Assembly (NCBI GenBank): GCA_016234735.1
Contig: JACRAN010000013.1
Span: forward strand, 1 to 38,886
DNA length: 38,886 bases
Source: Bacteroidota bacterium
GTDB taxonomy: Bacteria; Bacteroidota; Bacteroidia; Chitinophagales; Saprospiraceae
Direction of reading: 5' to 3'
Part shown: one piece after another, positions 7,964-18,650 of the stretch
Numbering within the stretch: position 1 is the stretch's first letter
Layout: the number at the start of each line of letters is the position of its first letter
Program-made: the position numbers and the translations under genes
The notes under the pieces: generated by a model
The model's database searches: none
The model's input: only the letters and a program-made list of their open reading frames with translations
What the model was told of the DNA's origin: nothing

Positions 7964-8037
7964 GTTGATAAGGGTTGATGAGGGTTGATAGCGTTGATAT
8001 CAACCCCATCAACCCTTATAAACCTTCATCAACCAAA
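7963..8037. repeat. Palindromic 10-bp array between hyfG- and hyfI-like genes
   Basis: Copies of ggttgataag/ggttgatgag lead into a perfect 12-bp centre (gttgatatcaac, 7993-8004), then reverse-complement copies (atcaaccctt) to 8037. It starts on the hyfG stop codon and ends 4 bp before the hyfI ATG. The unit is the same as at 3642-3745. Confidence 0.88.
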
Positions 8038-8041
8038 AGAA

Positions 8042-8797
8042 ATGATAGACAACCTGAGAATACTCCTCCATCAAGGCAAGCAATACATCCCCGACGTCGC
8101 AACGGCGGAAGTGCCCGGCATTTTTCGGGGCAGGCCCGTCATTCACCCAGGCGGCACGGTGGACGAAATGGCGTTGGTAGAACTTTGCCCCACGGGCGCC
8201 ATCAGTGCCAACCCGCTGCGGATTGATTTGGGCAAATGCACCTTTTGCGGGGAATGCGCCTTTGCCTGCCCCGGCAAAATCAGCTTCACCACCGACCACA
8301 AAATCGCCACGAACGAACGGGAGCGGCTCGTCATTGCCGAAGGCGACGATGCGACGATAGAACTGAACCCGGACTTGATTCGGGAGGAAATTTCGAGCTA
8401 TTTCAGCGGTTCGCTCAAGCTGAGGCAGGTGTCGGCAGGTGGGGACAACAGTTGCGAATGGGAACTGAACGCCTGCGGCAACGTGAACTTCGACATGGGC
8501 AGGTTCGGCATCGAGTTCGTGGCATCGCCACGCCATGCCGACGGCATCGTCATCACAGGCCCCATCACCGGGAACATGGCGGAGCCGCTGCAAATCTGCT
8601 ACGATGCCGTGCCCGACCCTAAAATCATCATCCTCGCGGGCACGGACGCCATCAGCGGCGGCATTTTCGAGGGCAGTCCGGCACTCGACCGCAGCTTTTT
8701 GGGCAAAAACCAAGTTGACCTGTACGTGCCCGGCAACCCGGTGCATCCCTTGACTTTCATCAATGGGGTGCTGGATTTAATCAGGAAACGGAAGTGA
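8042..8797 (+). CDS. HyfI-like small subunit fused to a ferredoxin domain, cluster ligands degenerate
   Basis: This 251-residue protein has two parts. Residues about 40-80 form a ferredoxin segment: CPTGAI (C49) and KCTFCGECAFACP (C66, C69, C72, C76), enough for one [4Fe-4S] cluster with C49 as the likely fourth ligand. Residues about 125-251 form a NuoB/hydrogenase small-subunit domain with FVASPRHADGIVITGPITGNM. The proximal-cluster ligands are mostly lost: GSCxxC is GDNSC, the GSC motif is LAGTDAISGG, and VPGCPPRP is VPGNPVHP. It is the last gene of the operon and converges on ompH with 3 bp between stop codons. The ATG at 8042 is preferred; an upstream in-frame start would translate repeat DNA. 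Confidence 0.85.
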   Translation: MIDNLRILLHQGKQYIPDVATAEVPGIFRGRPVIHPGGTVDEMALVELCPTGAISANPLRIDLGKCTFCGECAFACPGKISFTTDHKIATNERERLVIAEGDDATIELNPDLIREEISSYFSGSLKLRQVSAGGDNSCEWELNACGNVNFDMGRFGIEFVASPRHADGIVITGPITGNMAEPLQICYDAVPDPKIIILAGTDAISGGIFEGSPALDRSFLGKNQVDLYVPGNPVHPLTFINGVLDLIRKRK

Positions 8798-8800
8798 AAA

Positions 8801-9385
8801 CTATTTCTTCTTGTTCAGCAAATCGACGATGGCCTGCGTGATGTCGAGACTGTCGTTGACGGCGAGCATGGGGCTGATGATGCCGCCGTAGAGCAGCACG
8901 TAGTCGTAGCCGTTGGCCTGCTTGAGCGAGTCGGCGTAGTGCTTGACATCGCCGACAAATTTCTCGTCGAACTTGTCGGTTTCGTCCTTCAATTCTTGGC
9001 CCACTTTCTCCTGCAAGTCCACGATGGACTTTTGTTTTTTGCCGAGGCTTTCCTCGTACTGCTGCGCCTGATTGGGCGTAATGCTGCCACTTTGCATTTT
9101 CGCCTGGTATTCTTTCAATTCTTTTTGGAACACATTTTCCTTGACCTTCATCGAAGCCTCGGCATCGGCATATTTTTTCTCCAATTGGGCTTTGATGGCT
9201 TGGTACGACAGGCTTCTTTCGTGCAGCGTGTCGATGTTCACGTGAACGACCCGAAGCGGTTTCTCCAATTTCTGTTCAGTGGCAGCCGGCGTAGCCGCTT
9301 TTTTTGGCCCGGAAAATTTGTCAAAAAACAGGTAGGCCACGGCTGCCAGCAAGACGATATTGAGGAAGAGGGAAAGGTTTTTCAT
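8801..9385 (-). CDS. OmpH/Skp-family periplasmic chaperone-like protein
   Basis: This 194-residue protein has an N-terminal membrane-spanning or signal segment (MKNLSLFLNIVLLAAVAYLFF), a linker, then VVHVNIDTL, the first strand typical of Skp/OmpH. A long charged coiled coil follows (about 65-150; EKKYADAEASMKVKENVFQK and onward) and a C-terminal GYDYVLLYGG strand. Skp-like proteins bind unfolded outer-membrane proteins in the periplasm. The ATG at 9385 places the hydrophobic segment at the start. A TAGCTTTG element lies 28 bp upstream. Confidence 0.85.
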   Translation of the reverse strand: MKNLSLFLNIVLLAAVAYLFFDKFSGPKKAATPAATEQKLEKPLRVVHVNIDTLHERSLSYQAIKAQLEKKYADAEASMKVKENVFQKELKEYQAKMQSGSITPNQAQQYEESLGKKQKSIVDLQEKVGQELKDETDKFDEKFVGDVKHYADSLKQANGYDYVLLYGGIISPMLAVNDSLDITQAIVDLLNKKK

Positions 9386-9412
9386 AAATTTATTTTTTGT
9401 TGAAAACGGCAG

Positions 9413-9420
9413 CAAAGCTA
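9413..9420 (-). promoter_or_regulatory. Bacteroidota -7 promoter element for the ompH-like gene
   Basis: The reverse strand reads TAGCTTTG, an exact TAnnTTTG match, about 28 bp before the ATG. The -33 element is not clear. Confidence 0.5.
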
Positions 9421-9463
9421 AGGATTTTTCTTCCTGAAATGCGGAAAATTGAGCGCCCCCGGC

Positions 9464-10483
9464 TTACCGGAATTTTGTTGCCCGGAGCCAAATTTCCCCC
9501 TGCCCGCACCGCCATCCTGTCATTTCTGCCCCCGTCGAAACGACCGTGACGATGTACCGGCTTCCAGACAGGCCCGCTTTTTTAAAAATGCGCTGCAACG
9601 CCTTCGCTCGTTGCCGGCTCAACTTCCGGTCAGCGGCCACCAGGCCAACTTCGAGCCGAAAAGCGGGGCGATTTCTAACGCTCATGGCCACTTCCATCAG
9701 TCCGGTTTTCGCCGTATTCGACAATTTGCCCATGCCAGCCGGGAAGCCGGTACCGGCGCAGTTTTCTTCCAAAATGCCGTTCAATTCGAGCAGTTCGGCC
9801 TGGTGCGGAACGTATGCCGGGACGGTGAGCGTGTCCACGTCCACCAGCGGTTGTTGGGTCTGGCAATCGAGCGGGACGATGGGCGAAACGTTGTCGAGCA
9901 GCAGGTTGCCGTTGTAGGCGGGCGGTGCGCCTTCGGCAAAATACGCCTCGAACGTGAGGTACGAGAGCGAGTCGAGCGGCTGCACCCGGAAGCTGTACTG
10001 CCGCCAAACCGTGTGGTCGATGGCGGGCGAAGTGGCGAGGAGTTGCTTTTTGCCGCAGTGGCTTTGGCCGCCCCAGGCCCGCAGCACGGCGGGCTGGTTG
10101 AAATCTTGCTGCCGGTTGTCCGACCGGCTGAGGCTGTGCAGGTGCTCCGATTTGCAGAGGTACAGGCTGAACGTGTAGCACCGCCCCGCCCGCAACGGCT
10201 GCACTGGTTTTTGGCTGACGAACTCCGTCGTTTGGTTGTCACGCACCACCATTCCGAGGTAAGTCCGGCCCTCCTGCGGCAGTTGCACCACCCCGAACCT
10301 GCCGTTTTCGACGGGGTGCGTGTCCGGCGGCGATTCCCGGTTGAAAGCGCAGGTCATCCACCCGCCCGGCAACTGCCCGTAGCCGGGGGTTCCCTCAAAC
10401 GATGGGTTGGTGAGGAGGATGGCAGGTTGGGCATGGGCGAAAATTGGAAGGAAAAATGAAAAGAAAATGGTGCATCGTTTCAT
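9464..10483 (-). CDS. Secreted protein with carbohydrate-binding-like domain and OmpA-like C-terminus
   Basis: This 339-residue protein starts with a signal peptide (MKRCTIFFSFFLPIFAHAQ). It continues NPSFEGTPGYGQLPGGWMTC, the opening of a jelly-roll domain as seen in carbohydrate-binding-like modules, with a later DNVS strand (LLLDNVSPI). The C-terminal 80 residues (EVAMSVRNRPAFRLEVGLVA, then LSRQRAKALQRIFKKAGLSG) follow the order of an OmpA-like peptidoglycan-binding domain, including LSxxRAxA. The usual GHTD motif is lacking. The start at 10483 is the one that gives a signal peptide. It is probably outer-membrane attached or periplasmic; no enzyme function is evident. Confidence 0.65.
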   Translation of the reverse strand: MKRCTIFFSFFLPIFAHAQPAILLTNPSFEGTPGYGQLPGGWMTCAFNRESPPDTHPVENGRFGVVQLPQEGRTYLGMVVRDNQTTEFVSQKPVQPLRAGRCYTFSLYLCKSEHLHSLSRSDNRQQDFNQPAVLRAWGGQSHCGKKQLLATSPAIDHTVWRQYSFRVQPLDSLSYLTFEAYFAEGAPPAYNGNLLLDNVSPIVPLDCQTQQPLVDVDTLTVPAYVPHQAELLELNGILEENCAGTGFPAGMGKLSNTAKTGLMEVAMSVRNRPAFRLEVGLVAADRKLSRQRAKALQRIFKKAGLSGSRYIVTVVSTGAEMTGWRCGQGEIWLRATKFR

Positions 10484-10505
10484 CGGACATGAATTCGGGA
10501 AGTGG

Positions 10506-10844
10506 TTATCCGACCGAAAAATCTGTAAATTCCCGCTCTTCAGCAGGTATCCAGCCCAGCACAATGTCGGATTTCGGAACACCCATTTTTTCCAGTTCGA
10601 TGACCGGGTCGGCATCCGTCCAGTTGACTTGCAGCCAGATTTTCCCGTTTTTGATGTCAAAATGAAGCGGACAATGATGCACAAACTCATCGCCATTCCA
10701 GCCAATAGTCACCAACTGATAGTGGTTGTTTTCCCGGTCGGCAATCACCTGGATTTCCGCATCGGGCATGTTGGCATACGGTGTGGCGGCGTACTCACGT
10801 AGGATTTTGAGAATGAACGACTCGTATTTTTTTACTTTATCCAT
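10506..10844 (-). CDS. XisI-family protein
   Basis: This 112-residue protein matches XisI (fdxN element excision controlling factor) along its full length: start MDKVKKYESFILKILREYA, middle NHYQLVTIGWNGDEFVHHC, then HFDIKNGKIWLQVNWTDAD, and end MGVPKSDIVLGWIPAEEREFTDFSVG. XisI was first described in Anabaena, where it helps control DNA element excision with XisH and XisF; XisH/XisI pairs are now widespread in accessory DNA. No XisH is adjacent here. The downstream neighbour is the secreted protein, with 22 bp between them, and upstream lies the AT-rich winged-helix gene. Confidence 0.9.
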   Translation of the reverse strand: MDKVKKYESFILKILREYAATPYANMPDAEIQVIADRENNHYQLVTIGWNGDEFVHHCPLHFDIKNGKIWLQVNWTDADPVIELEKMGVPKSDIVLGWIPAEEREFTDFSVG

Positions 10845-10861
10845 TGCTCGATGATTTAGAT

Positions 10862-11815
10862 TTAAAATCCTAACAATCTCAAGATTGGTGCAGATAAAAT
10901 ACCTGCCAACGTTTCCACTGGAACAGCTTTTAATGTGTCAGTAATCGTAACAATTATGCTGGGCAAGATTTGATTATTATTACGCCTTAATTGGCTTTCT
11001 AAAAAATCAACTGCTGTAACCAATTCTGCGCGTTGACTTTCTTGAATTTGTGAAGTCAATTTATTCAAATTGCTTTTCAATTCTTTAGCCAATGTTTGGA
11101 AATCACCATTGCTTACGCTCAAAAATTGTTGGGCATTTTGAGAGTTATTTTGGAGTTGGATAGTTGAATTGCTGATATTGTTAAGGTTAACTCCACTTGT
11201 TGCATCCATTTTTATTGGAGGATATTTAGAGAAAGTAAATTCATAGATTCCAAGAAAATCTAATTTAAGGCTTTTCACTTCGTAAAATCCGAAAAAATCA
11301 AAAGTGAAAAATCCACTTTTCCCTTCCTCGTAATCTCTAATTATTCCATTTGAATAACTATTCTCTTTGCTGAAGTATACAAACGAATTCCACATCATCC
11401 TGGCTGTAAAAGATTCGCTTCCTATGTGATTTAAAATTTGAATTTTTAAGTAACACCTACGATTTTTGTACCTATCTCTTTCAACTTCTATTTTCCCATA
11501 ATCATCTCGACTGAGGTAATAGGCATTGTAGGTATTTTGAAGTAAACTTTCGTTTAGCCTTTCTTGATCCCTTAATCTATTTACTCCTGCTTGTTTGAGT
11601 ATTACTGTGTCCATGCCTAAAGTAGATTGAACCTGACCAAGCCGTACCAATTCACTCATAATCCTTCTAACCACCGTATTATCCATTCCAATTTCAGCAC
11701 CTAATTCAAAAGGGTCACAGTAAGCAGAATAAATACTATCTGTTTGTGATTCAACTGTGTCGTACAAGTGCTTCAAAAATTGATATTCTGCTTGTTCTAA
11801 GTCTGCCAGTTTCAT
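10862..11815 (-). CDS. Unknown protein with N-terminal winged helix, AT-rich
   Basis: This 317-residue protein has residues about 25-80 that read as a winged helix (FELGAEIGMDNTVVRRIMSE, then LVRLGQVQST). The middle is basic and aromatic. A linker rich in N, S, Q and T (NLNNISNSTIQLQNNSQNAQ) leads to a helical C-terminal part. The linker plus amphipathic tail is a layout I have seen in accessory, defence-type proteins, but I do not recognise the family. The base composition is markedly AT-richer than secA and the other neighbours, suggesting transfer. It starts 15 bp after secA and ends 17 bp before xisI, so it may be a passenger in this transcript. Confidence 0.6.
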   Translation of the reverse strand: MKLADLEQAEYQFLKHLYDTVESQTDSIYSAYCDPFELGAEIGMDNTVVRRIMSELVRLGQVQSTLGMDTVILKQAGVNRLRDQERLNESLLQNTYNAYYLSRDDYGKIEVERDRYKNRRCYLKIQILNHIGSESFTARMMWNSFVYFSKENSYSNGIIRDYEEGKSGFFTFDFFGFYEVKSLKLDFLGIYEFTFSKYPPIKMDATSGVNLNNISNSTIQLQNNSQNAQQFLSVSNGDFQTLAKELKSNLNKLTSQIQESQRAELVTAVDFLESQLRRNNNQILPSIIVTITDTLKAVPVETLAGILSAPILRLLGF

Positions 11816-11830
11816 ACAATAGAATTGATA

Positions 11831-15331
<3,501 letters not shown>

Positions 15332-15339
15332 GATGGCTG

Positions 15340-15421
15340 GATTTCGGATTTCGGATGTCGGATTTCGGATGTGGGAGATTGGCTTTCATTTACCGAAATC
15401 CCAAACCCGAAATCCGAAATC
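15340..15421. repeat. Palindromic 8-bp array in the secA leader
   Basis: Outer arms gatttcggatttcgg (15340-15354) and its exact complement (15407-15421) flank further units (ggatttcg variants). The array lies between the candidate secA promoter and the secA ATG, so it should be transcribed as a hairpin in the 5' leader. A related unit occurs at 18565-18650 and in the bracket at 25427-25892. Confidence 0.85.
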
Positions 15422-15433
15422 GAAAAATGTGCG

Positions 15434-15441
15434 CAAAGATA
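15434..15441 (-). promoter_or_regulatory. Bacteroidota -7 promoter element for secA
   Basis: The reverse strand reads TATCTTTG, an exact TAnnTTTG match, 102 bp before the secA ATG. A -33 element is not obvious (TTTCG at about 15461). Confidence 0.5.
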
Positions 15442-15560
15442 GAACAAGGTAAGGTTCTGTCGAAAGGGAAAGTTTTACACAATTCGTACCGGAAGGAAAT
15501 TTCTGACGAGGTGTCAGTTTTTTGCAGAAAAGAGATGAAAAGTTGGCAGTTTTTCCGTTT

Positions 15561-15672
15561 GCAGTTCGGCAGTGGGCAGTTTGCAGGGCAAAAAAGTAAA
15601 GCGGGAAGTTTGGCACTACCCGCTTTATTTTTCAAAGACTGTCGAACTGCCCACTGTCGAACTGCCGAACTG
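15561..15672. repeat. Palindromic array surrounding a terminator
   Basis: The left arm gcagttcggcagtgggcagt (from 15561) and the right arm (about 15640-15672, cgaactgcccactgtcgaac and onward) are imperfect complements. They are built from cagttcgg/cagtgggc units. Between them sits the hairpin at 15597-15627. The right arm reaches to within a few bases of the stop codon of the gene at 15675. Confidence 0.75.
15597..15627 (-). terminator. Terminator after the secreted protein gene at 15675
   Basis: The stem taaagcggg (15597-15605) pairs with cccgcttta (15619-15627). Read on the minus strand it is followed by cttttttg; read on the plus strand by tttttc, so it may act in both directions. It lies 48 bp past the stop codon. 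Confidence 0.65.
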
Positions 15673-15674
15673 AA

Positions 15675-16307
15675 TCACGGCCTGTTCACCCTGCGTTGCC
15701 GCCGCTTGTCGTAGCCGTGGTGGAAGGGGCCTTGCGCCACCGTTTTGCCGGGATGGCAATCCCACGCCCCCGGGGAGTAGATTTTCGAGAAAAAATAAAC
15801 TGCTTTGTTGTTGCCGGGGTCGAGCACGCTGATGTCGTTGCCGGGGTTGGAGTTGACGGAATTGGGCATTTTGTTGAACGGGTCGTCGTTCGGCATCAGG
15901 TAAAGTTCCTCCGGGCAATCTTCCGACTTGCTGCTGAAAGTGAAAAACAGCGTCTCTTCGTCCGCCCGAAATTCCATCGGCGGGTCGGCGGTCACGAGGC
16001 CGAACGAGATGTAATCTTTTTCAGGATTCTCCTTCGGCGTGCCCACGTAGGCGTTTTGCTCCCAGATGCCGCTGAACGATTTGAGGTTGCCGAACTGCGA
16101 GCCTGGAGGTGCTACCAGCGTCACCTGGCCGGAGCCGATGATGAGGTAGTCGGAGGGTTCGGTGCCCTGCTCCGGTGTGGCAAAAACACCCCAGGCGAGG
16201 CTGTCGGCCATCCATTGCAGTTTGAACTGGATTTGTGAGAAAGCGGGCGTGGTGGCGAAGAAAAAACATACCAACACCGCACCGGTAAGTGAAGTTGAAC
16301 GAGCCAT
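15675..16307 (-). CDS. Secreted protein of unknown function
   Basis: This 210-residue protein has a clear signal peptide (MARSTSLTGAVLVCFFFATTPAFSQ). The mature part IQFKLQWMADSLAWGVFATP, IIGSGQVTLVAP and DYISFGLVTADP resembles a beta-sandwich domain that is common at the front of large surface proteins in Saprospirales; here it stands alone. Later it has EDCPEELYLMPNDDPFNKMP and SNPGNDISVLDPGN, an acidic loop-rich stretch, and a strongly basic end (YDKRRQRRVNRP). No T9SS sorting domain is seen. It lies downstream of the tolC-like gene and is followed by a terminator. Confidence 0.7.
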   Translation of the reverse strand: MARSTSLTGAVLVCFFFATTPAFSQIQFKLQWMADSLAWGVFATPEQGTEPSDYLIIGSGQVTLVAPPGSQFGNLKSFSGIWEQNAYVGTPKENPEKDYISFGLVTADPPMEFRADEETLFFTFSSKSEDCPEELYLMPNDDPFNKMPNSVNSNPGNDISVLDPGNNKAVYFFSKIYSPGAWDCHPGKTVAQGPFHHGYDKRRQRRVNRP

Positions 16308-16397
16308 GGCTATGCGTTTTTTTGAAAAATGAAAGGGGGGAGGTAATTGAAATGATAATTTTCAGAGGGGAAAACGCAAGTTTAGTGCCAAGCGTAA

Positions 16398-16487
16398 CAT
16401 GGCTTCATGGTTTCATTGTCTCATGGCTTCATTGCCCCGTGACTTTGAAACAGTGAAGCCATGAGACAATGAAACCATGAAACAATG
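16398..16487. repeat. Palindromic 8-bp array between the tolC-like and secreted protein genes
   Basis: Arms of 37 bp (16398-16434 and 16451-16487) pair with about three mismatches around a 16-nt centre. The unit is exactly 8 bp (catggctt, catggttt, cattgtct). The right arm ends 1 bp before the stop codon of the tolC-like gene. Confidence 0.9.
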
Positions 16488-16488
16488 A

Positions 16489-17805
16489 TTACCGCACCAA
16501 ATCCCCCTTCAAACGCAGCAGTTCGGTCTCTGCCACTTTGGCGTTGTAGCGGGCGGCGATGAGGCGGTTGTAGGCATCTTCGAGGCTTTTTTGTGCCTCC
16601 CGCAGTTCGAGGTAGGTGCTGATGCCCTGCCGGAAACGCTCCAGCGCAATCGCCACATTTTCCTTCGCCAGTTCGATGTTTTCGCCTTCCAGCAGCAGCG
16701 CCTGCTTCTGGTACCCGTAGTCCCGGTAGGCATTGCGGAGGTCGGCGTCGATGACGGTGCGCTGGCTGGCAAAGGACAGTTGCAGGTAGTCGATGTCGAT
16801 TTGCGCCTGCTCGATGTTGCGCTGCACGAGGCGGTTGTTGAGGATGGGCACATTGGCCGTCAGGCCGACATTCAGCCCGTTCGAGCGGCTGATGAGCGTC
16901 TGTAACGGGTTCACAACCGACTGATTGTCAAGCCGGTTGAAGTTGTAGGCCGAGTTGAACGACACGGTGGGGAAGCGCTCGGCCTTTCGTTCCCGCAGGG
17001 TGAGTTGGGCGATGCCGATGTTGCGTTGCGCCAGCAACAGCGAGGGGTTGGTGGAGCCGATGTTGCCCTGAATTTCCGCCAGGCTCAGGTCTGGGTTGAA
17101 GGGGATGTCCTCCACCACGTCGAACGTCTCCGGCAGGCGCATCCCGGCGAGTTGGTTGAGTTGTTCCTTGAGTTGGGCGATGAGCGTGAGCTGCTGCAAC
17201 TGCCGGGCCTTCTGGGCGTTGAGGTCCACTTTGGCCTGCAACAGTTCGGGCTTGCTGCCGAGGCCGGTGGAGAGTTTCCGCTCCGCCACTTTCACCCGCT
17301 CCTCGCTGACCGACATCTGCTCCGCAATGGCCTTGAGCTGCTGTTTTTGCTGCACGATGTTGAAGTAAATCCGGGTCACTTCGGCCACCGTGTTCACCAC
17401 TTCGTTTTTGATGGCCACCTCGCCGAGCCGTGCGGTTTCCAGCGTTTTTTCTTTGGTGACAAACATTTTCATGCCGTCGAACAGCGTCCAGTTGAGGTTC
17501 AGCGAGCCGGTGAGGTTGTTGGATTTCACGCCGCCCTGCTCCCGCACCGCACCGTCCGAGAATTCCTGCCGCTGGTCGTTGTTGTTCCAGACCGTGCCGA
17601 TGGTGGCGTTCAGGCGGGGCAGGAAGCCGCCGTAGATGTACCCCACGTCGAGCGCCGCCGCCGCCGAGTCGTTTTTGGCGAGCAGGATGCCGTAGTTGTG
17701 CGACAGCGCGGCAGCGATGGCCGCCGCCGGCGTGAGGGTTTCCTGCGAAAAAAGGGCTGAAATGCTGATGAATCCAGCGAAAAGTACGGTAGTGGGTTTT
17801 TGCAT
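16489..17805 (-). CDS. TolC-family outer membrane protein
   Basis: This 438-residue protein has a signal peptide (MQKPTTVLFAGFISISALFSQ) followed by ETLTPAAAIAAALSHNYGI, the usual start of the TolC repeat. Two similar halves contain long coiled-coil helices (about 160-215 and 365-430) and segments such as NLTGSLNLNWTLFDGMKMF and NVGLTANVPILNNRLVQRNI, which form the beta-barrel strands. Such proteins are the outer-membrane channel of RND, ABC or MFS efflux and secretion systems. No inner-membrane or adaptor partner is adjacent. The ATG at 17805 gives the signal peptide. Confidence 0.9.
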   Translation of the reverse strand: MQKPTTVLFAGFISISALFSQETLTPAAAIAAALSHNYGILLAKNDSAAAALDVGYIYGGFLPRLNATIGTVWNNNDQRQEFSDGAVREQGGVKSNNLTGSLNLNWTLFDGMKMFVTKEKTLETARLGEVAIKNEVVNTVAEVTRIYFNIVQQKQQLKAIAEQMSVSEERVKVAERKLSTGLGSKPELLQAKVDLNAQKARQLQQLTLIAQLKEQLNQLAGMRLPETFDVVEDIPFNPDLSLAEIQGNIGSTNPSLLLAQRNIGIAQLTLRERKAERFPTVSFNSAYNFNRLDNQSVVNPLQTLISRSNGLNVGLTANVPILNNRLVQRNIEQAQIDIDYLQLSFASQRTVIDADLRNAYRDYGYQKQALLLEGENIELAKENVAIALERFRQGISTYLELREAQKSLEDAYNRLIAARYNAKVAETELLRLKGDLVR

Positions 17806-17826
17806 GACCAGCCAAGTATTTTGCCC

Positions 17827-17860
17827 CAAAGCTAATGCAAAAACCCGCTGCTGCCCCAAA
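17827..17860 (-). promoter_or_regulatory. Promoter of the tolC-like gene
   Basis: The reverse strand has TTTG (17857-17860), 22 bp, then TAGCTTTG (17827-17834), about 22 bp before the ATG. This is close to the Bacteroidota -33/-7 arrangement. Confidence 0.55.
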
Positions 17861-17893
17861 CTCATAACTCAAAACTCATAACTCCTCACTCAT
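17858..17893. repeat. One-armed short repeat at the phoU 3' end
   Basis: Variants of aactcata/aactcaaa run across the phoU stop codon. No inverted arm is seen nearby. The unit is like the one at 216-249. Confidence 0.6.
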
Positions 17894-18566
17894 CCCCTTC
17901 CTTCTGCTTTTTCTTTTTGTGTTTGACCACCTTTGCCTCAAAGTAAAAAATGATTTCCTCGGCAATGTTTTTCGACTGGTCGCCCACCCGCTCTAATTTG
18001 CGGATCATGGACATGACAAGCAGCGAGTTGCGCACCTGGTTGGGGTGGTTTTTGATGCTCTCCTCCACCCGGTCGAGGGCATTTTGGTCAATCTGGTCAA
18101 GGATTTTGTCCCGTTTGAACATGGTTCGGGCAAGGCGGGTATCTTCCTGGTCGAAGGCTTCCAGGGTGTCGGCCACCATCTCGTTGGCCACGCCGTACAT
18201 CTCCAGGATTTTTGTGCTTTCGAGGATACTTTTGTTGAAATCGGTGTCCGCATCCAACACAAACTCGGCCACACTACAGGCAATGTCGCCAATTCGCTCC
18301 AGGTTGTTGCATATTTTCAGCGAAGCCAGTACCAGCCGCAGGTCGGTAGCCACCGGCTGGAACAGGGCAAAAATGTTCTCGCAATCGCGGTCGATTTTCA
18401 GCTCGAAGGAATTGACCCGTTTTTCATTTTCCACGACCTCCTCCGCCAGGTCCCGGTCAAAATTGGTCAGGGCTTCCTTGCCCTTGTTCAATTGATTGAC
18501 CACCAACTGCCACATTTCGAGAATGTCGCCTTTCAGGCTTTTTAATTCAGATTGTAAGTGAGTCAT
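17886..18566 (-). CDS. phoU: Phosphate signalling complex protein PhoU
   Basis: This 226-residue, all-helical protein has the two PhoU repeats. The family motifs are visible: DLAEEVVENEKRVNSFELKI in the first repeat, LRLVLASLKICNNLERIGDI, and near the end SMIRKLERVGDQSKNIAEEI. PhoU binds metal and the Pst transporter and restrains the phosphate sensor kinase. It is the last gene of the pst operon as usual. The C-terminus is lysine-rich (VVKHKKKKQKEGDE). The array that fills the phoU-pstB gap overlaps its start codon. Confidence 0.95.
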   Translation of the reverse strand: MTHLQSELKSLKGDILEMWQLVVNQLNKGKEALTNFDRDLAEEVVENEKRVNSFELKIDRDCENIFALFQPVATDLRLVLASLKICNNLERIGDIACSVAEFVLDADTDFNKSILESTKILEMYGVANEMVADTLEAFDQEDTRLARTMFKRDKILDQIDQNALDRVEESIKNHPNQVRNSLLVMSMIRKLERVGDQSKNIAEEIIFYFEAKVVKHKKKKQKEGDE

Positions 18567-18650
18567 TCGATTTCGGATTTGGGATTTCGGATTTCAGATT
18601 TGGTGCCCGGCAACCTGCCGAAATCCCAAATCCGGAATCCGAAATCGAAT
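18565..18650. repeat. Palindromic array filling the phoU-pstB gap
   Basis: Outer arms attcgatttcggatt (18565-18579) and its complement (18636-18650) are exact. Inner arms ggatttgggatttcgg (18575-18590) and the complement at 18618-18633 are also exact. The unit is ggatttcg/ggatttgg. The array overlaps the phoU start codon and the pstB stop codon. Confidence 0.9.

Noticed and set aside
3642-8037. CRISPR-like arrays
   Set aside because: Units are 7-10 bp with no unique spacers of constant length, the second half is inverted, and no cas genes are present.
2736-8797. Functional [NiFe] hydrogenase or ordinary complex I
   Set aside because: Both CxxC pairs of the large subunit are absent, and the small-subunit cluster ligands are replaced. 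The gene set lacks most nuo genes and has HyfE/HyfF-type subunits.
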